From positions 1 through 53,355 of the forward strand of contig NZ_BMEY01000006.1 in the NCBI RefSeq assembly GCF_014637405.1: a stretch of 53,355 nt of DNA. Reading direction: 5' to 3'. Positions 24,862 to 33,959 of the stretch are shown one piece after another. How positions within the stretch are numbered: the stretch's first letter is position 1; each line of letters starts with the position of its first letter. The position numbers and the translations under genes are program-made. The notes under the pieces are model-generated. The model searched no databases. It was not told the DNA's origin and saw only the letters and a list, made by a program, of their open reading frames with translations. The DNA comes from Ornithinibacillus halotolerans (GTDB lineage Bacteria > Bacillota > Bacilli > Bacillales > Amphibacillaceae).

Positions 24862-26937
24862 ATGTTTGAACTAATAGAGTTATTAAAAACAGAGCAATAC
24901 TCCATTATTAACATTTTAGAAAAATTAGTTGATTTCATTTGTGTGAAAGATGGTGAAGGGAAATGGATTCAGGTAAATCTTTTATCTGGCCATGATATCA
25001 CGCTTAACGAATTATACAATATTGAGGTTCAAGGAAAAAAAGATGAAGAACTAGAACAACTTTATCCAGAACTTAGCTGGTTTTTCGAAAATAGTCGCGA
25101 GTTAGATGAGAGAACTTGGGCAATTGGTGAAATCACTAAATTTGAAGAACAACTAATCGATAATGATGGAAAATTATACGTTTTTGAAGTAATTAAGATT
25201 CCATTTTTCAATGAAGATGGCACTCGAAAAGAATTAGTTGTATTAGGAAAAGACATTACAGTAAATAAGACGAATGAGTTACAAATGATACAAAACAATA
25301 AGGAACTTGAACAGTTAAAGTTTGCTATTAATGAGTCGGCAATTGTAGCTATAACAGAAAAAAGTGGCATGATTACATATGTAAATGACATGTTTTGCGA
25401 AGTGTCTAAATATAGTAAGGAAGAATTAATTGGTAAAACCCATCGTGTAATTAATTCTGGTTTTCATCCGAAAACGTTCTTCCGGGATATGTGGAAAACA
25501 ATCCAAAGTGGACAAGTATGGAGAGGGAATATAAAGAATAAAACGAAGGATGGAAAATATTATTGGGTTAGTTCAACGATTGTTCCTTTTCTTGATGATA
25601 ATGGAGAACCATATCAATATATATCCATTCGTCATGATATAACAGAACAAAAAAGAATAGAAGAAAAAATCCGCTACCATTCATACCATGATCAACTAAC
25701 AGGACTACGGAATCGTTGGTATTTAAATGAGGAAATAAATAATTGGCTGGAAAAGCATTCTGAGAACCATCGGATGGCTGTGTTATTTATGGATATAAAT
25801 CGATTTAAAACAATTAATGATACGCTAGGACATACAGTTGGGGATATGATTATAAAGAGTGTAGCAAAAAGATTTCTAAACTATTTGCCTGATGAAGTGG
25901 AGCTATATCGTTTTGGCGGGGATGAATTCATCTTTGTGATGAAGAATTGCACAATTGATGAAATTGAGGATCTTACTAATATGATTAATCGGTTATTAGC
26001 GAATCCCTTTTTAGCTAAAGGGGAGAAAGTTTATTTGACAGCTAGTATTGGAATTAGTCTGTATCCGAAAGATGGAAATGATTTGGACACACTTGTTCGG
26101 AAGGCTGACAGTGCGATGTATGTAGCTAAAAATAATCATATTAAAGGTGCGCAATATTATTCATCTGAGAAATATGAAGAAATTAAAAAACGAGCATTAT
26201 TAGAAAAAGAATTAAGAATAGCAATCAGGGAAAACAATTTCCATCTACTTTATCAACCACAATATGATTTGAAAACAAATAGAATCGTTGGTGTAGAAGC
26301 TCTAATACGGTGGGAACATCAATCACTCGGAATAATATCTCCTGCTGATTTTATTCCATTAGCAGAAGAAATAGGAGTAATTTCCCAACTAACTGAGTGG
26401 GTATTAGCGGAAGCTTGTAGACAAGCAGTGGAATGGCAACAACAAGGGTTACCTCCAATACAAATTGGAATAAATATTTCCCCTTTCTTACTAGGTGAAG
26501 AAATCATTACATTAGTTGAAGAGACATTACATAATACAGGTTTGGATGCTCAATTTGTTGATCTAGAGATTACTGAGAGTTTTATGCAAGACCCAGAATA
26601 TGCAATTAACATTTTAAACAGGTTAAAGAATATTGGGGTGAAGCTGTCAATTGATGACTTCGGAACAGGGTATTCTTCTTTATCCTATCTAGGACGGTTG
26701 CCAATGGATAATCTCAAAATAGATCGTTCCTTTATAGATGGAATTAAAGCGGATAATGGCATGATGGTTAAGACCATTCTTGATATGGCTAACCATTTAC
26801 ATGTTAGCGTCATTGCTGAAGGAATTGAGACAAAGGAGCAATTACAGTTTCTTCGAAGATTTCAATGTCAAATTGGACAAGGATATTATTTTAGTCGTCC
26901 GGTTAGTAGTGAAGAAATTAAAGCGCTATTTCATTAA
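24862..26937 (+). CDS. PAS-PAS-GGDEF-EAL cyclic-di-GMP protein
   Basis: 691 residues, cytoplasmic, no membrane segment. A divergent PAS domain (about 18-135) and a canonical PAS/PAC (about 152-265, NESAIVAITEKSGMITYVN) precede the enzymes. The GGDEF domain (about 268-435) keeps intact GGDEF at 352-356. No RxxD inhibitory site is seen five residues ahead. The EAL domain (about 450-690) has EALIRW from 479, NIS near 538, DDFGTGYSS at 598-606, K619 and E653, so phosphodiesterase residues look complete. The protein could both make and degrade cyclic di-GMP under control of PAS signals. ATG at 24862 follows GAAAGGG by about 8 bases. Confidence 0.92.
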   Translation: MFELIELLKTEQYSIINILEKLVDFICVKDGEGKWIQVNLLSGHDITLNELYNIEVQGKKDEELEQLYPELSWFFENSRELDERTWAIGEITKFEEQLIDNDGKLYVFEVIKIPFFNEDGTRKELVVLGKDITVNKTNELQMIQNNKELEQLKFAINESAIVAITEKSGMITYVNDMFCEVSKYSKEELIGKTHRVINSGFHPKTFFRDMWKTIQSGQVWRGNIKNKTKDGKYYWVSSTIVPFLDDNGEPYQYISIRHDITEQKRIEEKIRYHSYHDQLTGLRNRWYLNEEINNWLEKHSENHRMAVLFMDINRFKTINDTLGHTVGDMIIKSVAKRFLNYLPDEVELYRFGGDEFIFVMKNCTIDEIEDLTNMINRLLANPFLAKGEKVYLTASIGISLYPKDGNDLDTLVRKADSAMYVAKNNHIKGAQYYSSEKYEEIKKRALLEKELRIAIRENNFHLLYQPQYDLKTNRIVGVEALIRWEHQSLGIISPADFIPLAEEIGVISQLTEWVLAEACRQAVEWQQQGLPPIQIGINISPFLLGEEIITLVEETLHNTGLDAQFVDLEITESFMQDPEYAINILNRLKNIGVKLSIDDFGTGYSSLSYLGRLPMDNLKIDRSFIDGIKADNGMMVKTILDMANHLHVSVIAEGIETKEQLQFLRRFQCQIGQGYYFSRPVSSEEIKALFH

Positions 26938-27092
26938 ATATAATTTTACATTTGGAGGCGGGTATAACCTGTCTCTTTACTTTTGAATGAAATTTTCGAA
27001 TAGAAATATTTTTAAAATAATAGTATTGATATGAATGCAAGGTATTTATATACTATTGGAGATGACTAGATTAAATAAAGGTGGACTAACTT

Positions 27093-27731
27093 ATGAAATT
27101 AATTTTAGAGTACCAGTGGGAGATTTTTATCGGTATAGAAGTTATATCTTTTATATCACTTATATTATTTGGGATTGTCCGATATTTATTTAGTAAACCA
27201 AAAATGAGCCGATTTTTCTTACTTGTATTTTTTCTCTTACTTATTTTAGAAGCTGTTTTAGCAGTAATTCTTTATCAGGAGACAGGGGAAATATCAACAT
27301 TTCAAATTGTAATAATTATTTTCATATTTTATGCATGTACTTTTGGAATAAGCGATTTTAGAAAACTTGACCGGTGGATGCGATTGAAGATAGGCAAATG
27401 GAGAGGGATTGATTTACTGACTGAGAACGATAAGAGGATTATGAAAAAACAAAAAGATCCTAAATATATTGCTCGAAAATATCGATATAGTTCCTTAGTG
27501 CATTTACTCGTATTTGTTCTAGCACAAATTATATTTTGGAGCTATGGAGTAAATAGTTTGGAAGAAGTGAAAGCATATCTAACGGACTTATCTTGGATTA
27601 GTGCAGATAATTATGCAATTTCGCCATATCCAAGTGAAATGCTATATGGTGTTTCTATGGTATGGGGAATTGTATTTGTTGTTGATTTTATTTATTCTTG
27701 GTCATATACGATTTTTCCTTCAACAAAATAG
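27093..27731 (+). CDS. Hypothetical membrane protein, 212 aa
   Basis: About five hydrophobic segments: residues 11-29, 39-60, 68-88, 132-152 and 183-205. The cytoplasmic loop between the third and fourth is rich in Arg and Lys (RKLDRWMRLKIGKWRG and KKQKDPKYIARKYR). I do not recognise a family and see no catalytic motif. It lies 155 bases after the cyclic-di-GMP gene without a terminator between, so partial co-transcription is possible. Confidence 0.65.
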   Translation: MKLILEYQWEIFIGIEVISFISLILFGIVRYLFSKPKMSRFFLLVFFLLLILEAVLAVILYQETGEISTFQIVIIIFIFYACTFGISDFRKLDRWMRLKIGKWRGIDLLTENDKRIMKKQKDPKYIARKYRYSSLVHLLVFVLAQIIFWSYGVNSLEEVKAYLTDLSWISADNYAISPYPSEMLYGVSMVWGIVFVVDFIYSWSYTIFPSTK

Positions 27732-27821
27732 ATTCTACTATGCACTTTGTACAACTCTTATTATTTATAGTATTACAAGATTTAGGAGTTGAAAAAGGTT
27801 ATGTAATTCCTATCGAATTTA

Positions 27822-27865
27822 TGTAAGCCCTTTCAATTTTGTGCACTTTAACTATAGATAAAGTG
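27822..27865 (+). promoter_or_regulatory. Control region of the symporter gene: cre-like site and inverted repeat
   Basis: TGTAAGCCCTTTCA (27822-27835) differs from a cre consensus only at the central G. Next comes CACTTTA-N8-TAAAGTG (27844-27865), whose centre includes ACTATAGAT. The sequence TTT(A/G)ACTATAGAT recurs on the minus strand near 30670, between the oxidase and regulator genes of the same locus. This suggests one shared regulator. Confidence 0.4.
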
Positions 27866-27926
27866 AAAAAGCACGTTCATAATTATTATAATATTTAGAA
27901 AATATTATAATGAAAGGGGAAATGGT

Positions 27927-29381
27927 ATGAATACAATACTCATAACGTTTATCATCTATTGTATCGTTATCGTTGTAATTGGAGCAATGTTTAGTAAGAA
28001 GAGTAAAACACAATCAGATTTTTTACTTGGAGGAAAAAAGTTACCTGGATGGACATTAGCTTTTTCAGAACGAGCAACGGGTGAATCTGCCTGGCTATTA
28101 TTAGGGTATACTGGCTTTGTCTTTACTGCTGGTTTATCTGGAATATGGGTAGCTATCGGTATTGCATCTGGGATCATCTTTGCTTGGCTATTTTTAGCAA
28201 AGCGATTCATGCAAGAAACGGATAAACAGAATGCACTTACACTTACCGACTTCTTAGCTAATCGTTTTGGGGAAAAAGCTAAATTAATTCGATGGCTTTG
28301 TGGCATTTTAATTGGTGGTTTTTTAATGTTCTATGTAGGTGCACAGATGGCTGGTGCAGGTAAGATGTTATTAACTACTTTTGAAATGCCTACTTATGTT
28401 GGTGTTATTTTGTCAATGATCGTTATTGTCCTCATTGCATTTACTGGTGGATTTATTTCTGTTGTATGGACCGATGTAATCCAAAGTATAATGATGCTCA
28501 TCACATTAGTTGGTCTCCCAATTATTGCCCTAATCTATATTGGTTCAAATGACATTTCTATTACCCAATCTTTAAATACTGCTGGTGCTGATTTTAATTC
28601 ATGGTTTGGTGGATTAACTGGATTTTCATTAGGTGTATTATTTTTTAATAACTTTTCCTGGTTCTTTGGATTTTTAGGTGGGCAACCACAATTAAGTTCT
28701 CGTTTTATGGCGTTAAAGAATGAAAAAGAAGCAAAACAAGGTAGTGCTGTTGCTATAATATGGACATTTTTAGCTTATGGTGGAGCTTTCTTAATTGGGA
28801 TTTGTGCTATTGCTATATATGAACAAGGTTCATTTAGTGATGTAGAAACTATTTTACCAACAATGATTTTAGAGTTTATGCCTCCATGGGCTGCAGGAAT
28901 ACTTCTTGCAGGTGTACTTGCAGCAATTATTTCTACAGCAAATTCTCAGTTACTAGTTGTTACTGGAGCAGTTAGTGAAGACATTATTCATAAGGCTTTA
29001 GGGATAAAAATGACTGAAAAGCAATTAGTAATGGTTTCTCGTTTATCTGTATTAATCTTTGGATTAATAGGGATGACAATTGCTCTTGTTTCAGAATCTT
29101 TATTATACTTAATCGTTAGTTGGGCGTGGGCTGGAGTTGGATGTACGTTGTCCCCAGCTATACTAATGACCTTCTTCTGGAAAAAGTATTCTAGTACAGG
29201 GGTTATTGCTACCATTCTATCAGGATTATTCGGTACAATCTTGTGGATTAGTACACCACTAGAAGAAATGATTACATCACTATTTACGACTTTCTTTATA
29301 GCATTGATTTTCGGAGTAGTCTTTAGTCTTTTATTCCCTGATAAAGATGCAGACAGTGCAACAGTTGAAAAAGTTATCTAA
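27927..29381 (+). CDS. Sodium:solute symporter, proline type (SSSF family)
   Basis: 484 residues and about thirteen membrane segments. The N-terminal motif SDFLLGGKKLPGWTLAFS (about 30-47) and GESAWLLLGYTGFVFTAGL (about 52-70) are those of PutP-like symporters, and GGFISVVWTDVIQSIMM (about 171-187) is the SSSF signature region. It probably takes up proline or a related amino acid with sodium. Its neighbours, an FAD amine oxidase, an ornithine cyclodeaminase family enzyme and a CdaR/PucR-type regulator, suggest uptake for catabolism rather than osmoprotection. GAAAGGGG lies 9 bases before ATG. Confidence 0.85.
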   Translation: MNTILITFIIYCIVIVVIGAMFSKKSKTQSDFLLGGKKLPGWTLAFSERATGESAWLLLGYTGFVFTAGLSGIWVAIGIASGIIFAWLFLAKRFMQETDKQNALTLTDFLANRFGEKAKLIRWLCGILIGGFLMFYVGAQMAGAGKMLLTTFEMPTYVGVILSMIVIVLIAFTGGFISVVWTDVIQSIMMLITLVGLPIIALIYIGSNDISITQSLNTAGADFNSWFGGLTGFSLGVLFFNNFSWFFGFLGGQPQLSSRFMALKNEKEAKQGSAVAIIWTFLAYGGAFLIGICAIAIYEQGSFSDVETILPTMILEFMPPWAAGILLAGVLAAIISTANSQLLVVTGAVSEDIIHKALGIKMTEKQLVMVSRLSVLIFGLIGMTIALVSESLLYLIVSWAWAGVGCTLSPAILMTFFWKKYSSTGVIATILSGLFGTILWISTPLEEMITSLFTTFFIALIFGVVFSLLFPDKDADSATVEKVI

Positions 29382-29388
29382 TTAAAAG

Positions 29389-29428
29389 AAGCATTAGTAG
29401 TTAGTTTAACTGCTAATGCTTCTTTATT
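29389..29428. terminator. Bidirectional terminator between symporter and oxidase genes
   Basis: GAAGCATTAG pairs with CTAATGCTTC, with T/A-rich flanks on both strands. Confidence 0.82.
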
Positions 29429-29440
29429 TTGGAACAATAA

Positions 29441-30607
29441 TTAAACAATTGCTCCTTCTGTCGTTAATTGATTAGTAGAGAAACGCTCGAAAGAAAGCGG
29501 TTTCAAATCTAAAGTCTCATAAGTACCAGTTCTAATTAATTCGGATAGTCCTTTTCCAACTGCTGGTGCTTGTTGCATACCATGCCCGCTAAAACCACAA
29601 GCCATATAATATCCATTTAATTGTGGATGCTCTCCAATAATTGCATTTTGATCAATCGTATTCATACTATAAATACCTGCCCAACCACTTAAAATTTTCG
29701 CTTTTTCGAAATTAGGAACACGGTTAGCTAGGATAGGCCAAAGTGTTTCATAGAAGAAATCTCGTCTCCATTTAAAGTCAATACCAGGTTTTACTTTTTC
29801 AGAATAACCACTAATAATGGAACTTCCTTCGTGTCTGAAGTATACACCTGTTGTATCTACTGTGAGAGGCAAAGGATTTTCTAGTGGTTTTTCAATATCA
29901 AATTGAATAATTTGTCGTTTTAGTGGAACGACAGGGATTGCTAGACCAATAGATTCACTTAATGCGGCTGCCCAAGGACCTGCACAGTTAATAACGATTG
30001 GTGCTTGATACATTTCTCCATTTTTTAATTTAACCCCTGATACTTTTCCTTTCTCTTTACAAATATAGTCCACTTCTTCGTATACATAGTTAGCTCCGAG
30101 TTGTTTCGCTTTTTTTATATAACCTTGCATGACAGAATAGGGATCTAAATATCCATCTTCTGCGCAGTATAGCCCAACTTCTAAATCATCGTTTTGCAAT
30201 TCAGGGATAATGGAATGTAATTCACTTTTAGAGAGAAGCTCTGAAGGGACTCCATGATTCACCTGAAGTAAATGTTGTTTTCTTAAATAATCCAAGTTTG
30301 TTTTGTCCCCTAAAAATAAATATCCTCGATGTTTTAAATCAATTTCTGCTTTTTCATCTCCAATAGCCATGTCATCGGGAAATGTTCGATATTTTTGTAA
30401 ACTATACTTGGAAATTTGTATATTGATGCTAGATGTAAATAATTGCCTAATTCCTCCAGCACTTCTTGGAGTCGATGCAAATTCATATGTTCTATCTTTT
30501 TCAAAAATAGTAATGTCCCCACTAAATCCGTCATTGAGTAAATTAAATGCAATGCTTGAACCAATAACACCGCCACCAACAATTATCACATCTGTTTTTT
30601 TATCCAC
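29441..30607 (-). CDS. FAD-dependent amine/amino-acid oxidoreductase (DAO family)
   Basis: 388 residues. The N-terminal dinucleotide-binding motif is VIIVGGGVIGSSIAF. PRSAGGIRQLFTSSINIQIS follows at about residues 48-67, typical of sarcosine-oxidase-like and proline-dehydrogenase-like DAO proteins. NCAGPWAAAL (about 207-216) and CGFSGHGMQQAPAVGKGL (about 334-351) are the later FAD-binding elements. It probably oxidises an N-methylated or cyclic amino acid. GTG at 30607 is the better start: AAAGGG lies 8 bases upstream, whereas the GTG at 30616 overlaps that site. It diverges from the regulator gene and converges on the symporter gene. Confidence 0.83.
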   Translation of the reverse strand: MDKKTDVIIVGGGVIGSSIAFNLLNDGFSGDITIFEKDRTYEFASTPRSAGGIRQLFTSSINIQISKYSLQKYRTFPDDMAIGDEKAEIDLKHRGYLFLGDKTNLDYLRKQHLLQVNHGVPSELLSKSELHSIIPELQNDDLEVGLYCAEDGYLDPYSVMQGYIKKAKQLGANYVYEEVDYICKEKGKVSGVKLKNGEMYQAPIVINCAGPWAAALSESIGLAIPVVPLKRQIIQFDIEKPLENPLPLTVDTTGVYFRHEGSSIISGYSEKVKPGIDFKWRRDFFYETLWPILANRVPNFEKAKILSGWAGIYSMNTIDQNAIIGEHPQLNGYYMACGFSGHGMQQAPAVGKGLSELIRTGTYETLDLKPLSFERFSTNQLTTEGAIV

Positions 30608-30772
30608 TCGCTTCACCCTTTCTAAACTTTATAACTAGTATTCTTGTTATATCGAATGCTAAAGAATAAATCTATAGTCAAATTACACAAAAGATTATTT
30701 ATTTTTTATTTTCAAAAAACAAGTTGAATGCTAGAATTATAGCTAAAGACTACTAAATAAGGAGGGTTCCCT

Positions 30773-31972
30773 ATCGAGCAATTAGTACAATTTGCACAAA
30801 AAGTAGTAAAAAACATTACTAATATTTTACCGTTTCCGATTAGTTTAAGTGATAATGATGGAAGAATTATCGGTTCATCAATTCCGGAGAGATTAGGGAC
30901 GATGCATGCTCCTTCGAAAGAGGTAATAAGAGAGGGACGTGTTGTCCTATTTGAAGAAGATAAAGTAAAGAATATGGATAATGTTCTTCCTGGAGCAGCA
31001 GCACCATTAGCTTTTGAAGGGAAAATGATTGGTGTAGTAGGTATCATTGGTCCTCCTAAGGAAGTAAAGCCATATGTTTATTTGGTGAAACAGTATATCG
31101 AAATGATGTGGCAGGAAACTATATATCGGCAGCTTGAAAGCTTAAAAAACAAAAATCTAGAAACCTTTGCACAATACATTTTATTAAATGAAGCTATCAA
31201 CAACCAAAGGGTAAAGCAATACTGCGAAATGATGGATATATCCTTTGATGCAAACCGTTTTTGTATTGTGATTGATATTGGTGATCCGTTAATGGAGCTT
31301 GACGATCTTACCATGCAATTGCATTTAGATGATTTACAAGAGAAGTTAATCGAATTAACACGTAGTAGTTATCAATGTGATTCTCATTCTATCTGTACGT
31401 TTTTAAATACGGGAAAAATTGTTTTATTGAAAACAGTAGAAAGTGAAAAAGAGTATGAAGTAGCTATACAACAGTTTTATAGCCAAAGTATAAAACTACA
31501 AGAACTATATCAAATTTATAATATCACTGATATTACGGTAGCAGCCGGGAACCTTAGTAGTAGTTTACAAGATATTCATACCTCCTACATGGAAGCAGAA
31601 CGATTAATTGATTATGGTAAAAAGCTATGCATTATGCCGAGAGTATATAGTTATCATCATTGGAAGATGTTGATTTCCTTGCTACCAGAACAAATATCTT
31701 CCAGTTTTATTGAAAAAATAAACTGGAAATTAAAATCATTTGCATCTGATGATAAATTTATAGAAATGGCAAAAACCTTTATCGTTTATTGTAAAACGAA
31801 CCTGAATATTAGCCAAGCAGCTAAAGAGTTATTTGTTCATCGCAATACGTTAATCTATCGTTTGCAGAAAATCGAATCAATGACTGGATTAGACTCAAAG
31901 AAATTCGATGATTGTACGTTATTATATTTGTGGCTTTTAAGAAATTATAAGGAATTAGTGGTTGAAATGTAA
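30773..31972 (+). CDS. CdaR/PucR-type sugar-diacid-domain regulator with a putative ATC start
   Basis: 399 residues from ATC at 30773. The N-terminal diacid-recognition domain (about 1-130) reads QKVVKNITNILPFPISLSD, RIIGSSIPERLGTMHAPSKE and PGAAAPLAFEGKMIGVVGI. A central GGDEF-like region follows, then a C-terminal helix-turn-helix (AKELFVHRNTLIYRLQKIE, about 338-356) of the PucR/CdaR type. The frame from its preceding stop has no ATG, GTG or TTG before 30902, and starting there would cut the first 43 residues of a conserved domain. AAGGAGGG lies 6 bases before ATC. It probably activates the surrounding amino-acid genes in response to a small carboxylate. Confidence 0.82.
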   Translation: MEQLVQFAQKVVKNITNILPFPISLSDNDGRIIGSSIPERLGTMHAPSKEVIREGRVVLFEEDKVKNMDNVLPGAAAPLAFEGKMIGVVGIIGPPKEVKPYVYLVKQYIEMMWQETIYRQLESLKNKNLETFAQYILLNEAINNQRVKQYCEMMDISFDANRFCIVIDIGDPLMELDDLTMQLHLDDLQEKLIELTRSSYQCDSHSICTFLNTGKIVLLKTVESEKEYEVAIQQFYSQSIKLQELYQIYNITDITVAAGNLSSSLQDIHTSYMEAERLIDYGKKLCIMPRVYSYHHWKMLISLLPEQISSSFIEKINWKLKSFASDDKFIEMAKTFIVYCKTNLNISQAAKELFVHRNTLIYRLQKIESMTGLDSKKFDDCTLLYLWLLRNYKELVVEM

Positions 31973-31973
31973 T

Positions 31974-32010
31974 AGTAAAGCCCCTTTTTAGAAAAGGGGC
32001 TTTACTTTTA
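31974..32010. terminator. Bidirectional terminator between convergent genes
   Basis: AGTAAAGCCCCTTTT pairs perfectly with AAAAGGGGCTTTACT around a three-base loop. It overlaps the end of the cyclodeaminase-family gene. Confidence 0.88.
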
Positions 32011-32970
32011 TAGGTGTAACTCCATTCCAATGTCTTTTTCTAACGCTTTTTTGTAAATGATATTCCCCACGACTACATCAAACAGGGCCATTCCGACTGA
32101 TTTAAAAACAATCGTTTCATTTTCGTCTAATGCTACTGTGTGTGGATTAGCAAGATAACTAGACATTGGAATAATCGAATCATTAGTAATCCAATTCTTT
32201 TCAAGTGGTTGTATTAGGTCACCAGCTTCATCCAATGCGTCCATTGTATCTACTAAAATATGATTGGTTAGCTGATAAAGGGTTTCTGGGAATTCTCGCA
32301 TATCAGGTTGAAAAGAACCGATTCCAATGACGAGTTTACCTCGAAGTAACTCTTTGTTTTCTGGAAGTACTGGTGATCTAGAGGTAGTTGCGGTAATAAT
32401 TATTTCAACGGGTTCGATAGCTTGTTCAATTGTTTTTGCTTCAATTAGTTCAATATCATCACCAATCCATTCCTTTAAACTTTCTTTAAAGGCTGGAATC
32501 TTTTCCGCCGTACGATTATAGAGATATATTTCTTTGATTGGTCGTTCAGAACAAGCAGCCACCGCTTGATAAAGTCCTTGAACTCCAGTACCTATAATCG
32601 CAATTTTAGAGGCATTCTTTTTTGCAAGATGTCTAATAGCAGAACCACCAATAGCTCCTGTTCGAAAACCAGTTATAAAGGATCCATCAAGAATTCCTTC
32701 TATTTCTCCTGTATCTTTATTATTTAAAATTACTAGTCCATGAATTGTTTTTTCCTGATTATTAGGGAATATAGTAACTAACTTTGTACCGATTGCATGA
32801 TTGGTAATACTCGGCATTAATACGAGTGTATTATTACCATCTTGTACTTGGGAACGAAGCGGCATTTGAAATTGATTGGATTCATATATTTCATAAGCCC
32901 TGTCTATCCCGTCAATTACTTCTTTCATTGTTACTGCTTGTTTAATACTCTTTTCATTTATAAAAAGCAT
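32008..32970 (-). CDS. Ornithine cyclodeaminase / mu-crystallin family protein
   Basis: 320 residues. The family's N-terminal substrate region (about 1-110) contains LRSQVQDG and PSITNHAIGTKLVTIFPNN. A Rossmann domain follows with IAIIGTGVQGLYQA (about 124-137). DTMDALDEAGDLIQPL (about 239-254) carries the conserved acidic residue that acts in catalysis in ornithine cyclodeaminase. The family also includes alanine dehydrogenases and pyrroline-2-carboxylate reductases; beside a proline-type symporter and a DAO oxidase the latter is plausible. GGGGGGA lies about 8 bases before ATG. The exact reaction is inferred. Confidence 0.82.
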   Translation of the reverse strand: MLFINEKSIKQAVTMKEVIDGIDRAYEIYESNQFQMPLRSQVQDGNNTLVLMPSITNHAIGTKLVTIFPNNQEKTIHGLVILNNKDTGEIEGILDGSFITGFRTGAIGGSAIRHLAKKNASKIAIIGTGVQGLYQAVAACSERPIKEIYLYNRTAEKIPAFKESLKEWIGDDIELIEAKTIEQAIEPVEIIITATTSRSPVLPENKELLRGKLVIGIGSFQPDMREFPETLYQLTNHILVDTMDALDEAGDLIQPLEKNWITNDSIIPMSSYLANPHTVALDENETIVFKSVGMALFDVVVGNIIYKKALEKDIGMELHL

Positions 32971-33199
32971 ATTATCCCCCCCATGTATATTTAGTTGAAT
33001 ATTTGGAATATTAATTATATGGTAACATAAGAAAGGGGCTCATGGTACATGATAAAAGATAAATCATTTCTGTATATGTAGATATGTGCCAAATATAGAA
33101 ATTAAATATATTATGAAACCATTTTGTTCTAAATGGAGTAATAACATATAAGAAATAAATCTTATAAAACATATACATAGAATAGTGAGGGGGAATGAG

Positions 33200-33883
33200 A
33201 TGAATTATAAACAACTTTGTATTACTTCTTTCTCTTTATCTATTATGCTAGTAATTTTTGTTCAGTTTGGTTACTTTCATACGATGGACTCATTTATCTA
33301 TGAGTGGACAAAATCTATGTCTAATTCAACTACAGATACTATGTGGCGTATCTTTACCTTAGTAGGTGAAACAGAAGTATTAGCAATACTCTCTTTGGTA
33401 ATTATTATATTTCTTATTTGGCAAAGAAAATGGAAGGAAAGTTTCTTGTTTTTATTTCTAATGGGGATTGGTGTCGTTCTAACATTTTGTTTAAAAGTTT
33501 TGTTTCAAAGGGATCGTCCTGGTGGAATTAAATATATTGATTTTTGGGGATTTGGCCAAGAGATTATTTCCTATAGTTTTCCTAGTGGTCATGCAGTGAA
33601 AAGCTTGTTATTACTTGGCTTCATAATCTGGTTATTTCATCATACTGGAAATCCAAACAAGTTAAAGCCTTTAATTTATTTTCTATTAGTCTTTGCAATA
33701 GCGATGTGCGGTATAGGCCAGGTATTTCTACATGAGCATTTTTTAAGTGATAGTATAGGAGGTTTTATCATTGGTGTTTCAATCCTATTTTTTTCTTTTT
33801 GGATGTATTCCCTATGGGAAGATAGAAGGGTTAGATCTAGCTTAAAATCAAATCATAGAGAGAAAAAGGAAATAGCAAATTGA
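33200..33883 (+). CDS. PAP2 family phosphatase, membrane bound
   Basis: 227 residues and six membrane segments. The three phosphatase motifs are present: KVLFQRDRPGG (about residues 99-109), YSFPSGHAVKS (about 124-134) and HEHFLSDSIGG (about 179-189). These supply the Arg, the acid-base His of PSGH and the nucleophile His. Likely substrates are lipid phosphates such as undecaprenyl pyrophosphate or phosphatidate, at the outer face of the membrane. ATG at 33200 is chosen; the GTG at 33185 lies within the GAGGGGGA ribosome site. It is a single-gene unit. Confidence 0.87.
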   Translation: MNYKQLCITSFSLSIMLVIFVQFGYFHTMDSFIYEWTKSMSNSTTDTMWRIFTLVGETEVLAILSLVIIIFLIWQRKWKESFLFLFLMGIGVVLTFCLKVLFQRDRPGGIKYIDFWGFGQEIISYSFPSGHAVKSLLLLGFIIWLFHHTGNPNKLKPLIYFLLVFAIAMCGIGQVFLHEHFLSDSIGGFIIGVSILFFSFWMYSLWEDRRVRSSLKSNHREKKEIAN

Positions 33884-33900
33884 GCAAGTGTACATGAAAA

Positions 33901-33938
33901 ATGCCTACGATAATAGAAAGTTACCGTAGGCATAAAAA
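33901..33938. terminator. Hairpin terminator between convergent genes
   Basis: TGCCTACG pairs with CGTAGGCA with A/T-rich flanks, placed between the PAP2 gene and the minus-strand VOC gene. Confidence 0.65.
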
Positions 33939-33959
33939 TGAAGCAATAAAATGATTAAA

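Noticed and set aside
26938-27092. Terminator between the cyclic-di-GMP gene and the 212-aa membrane gene
   Set aside because: No stem-loop with a T tract could be found; left uncalled.
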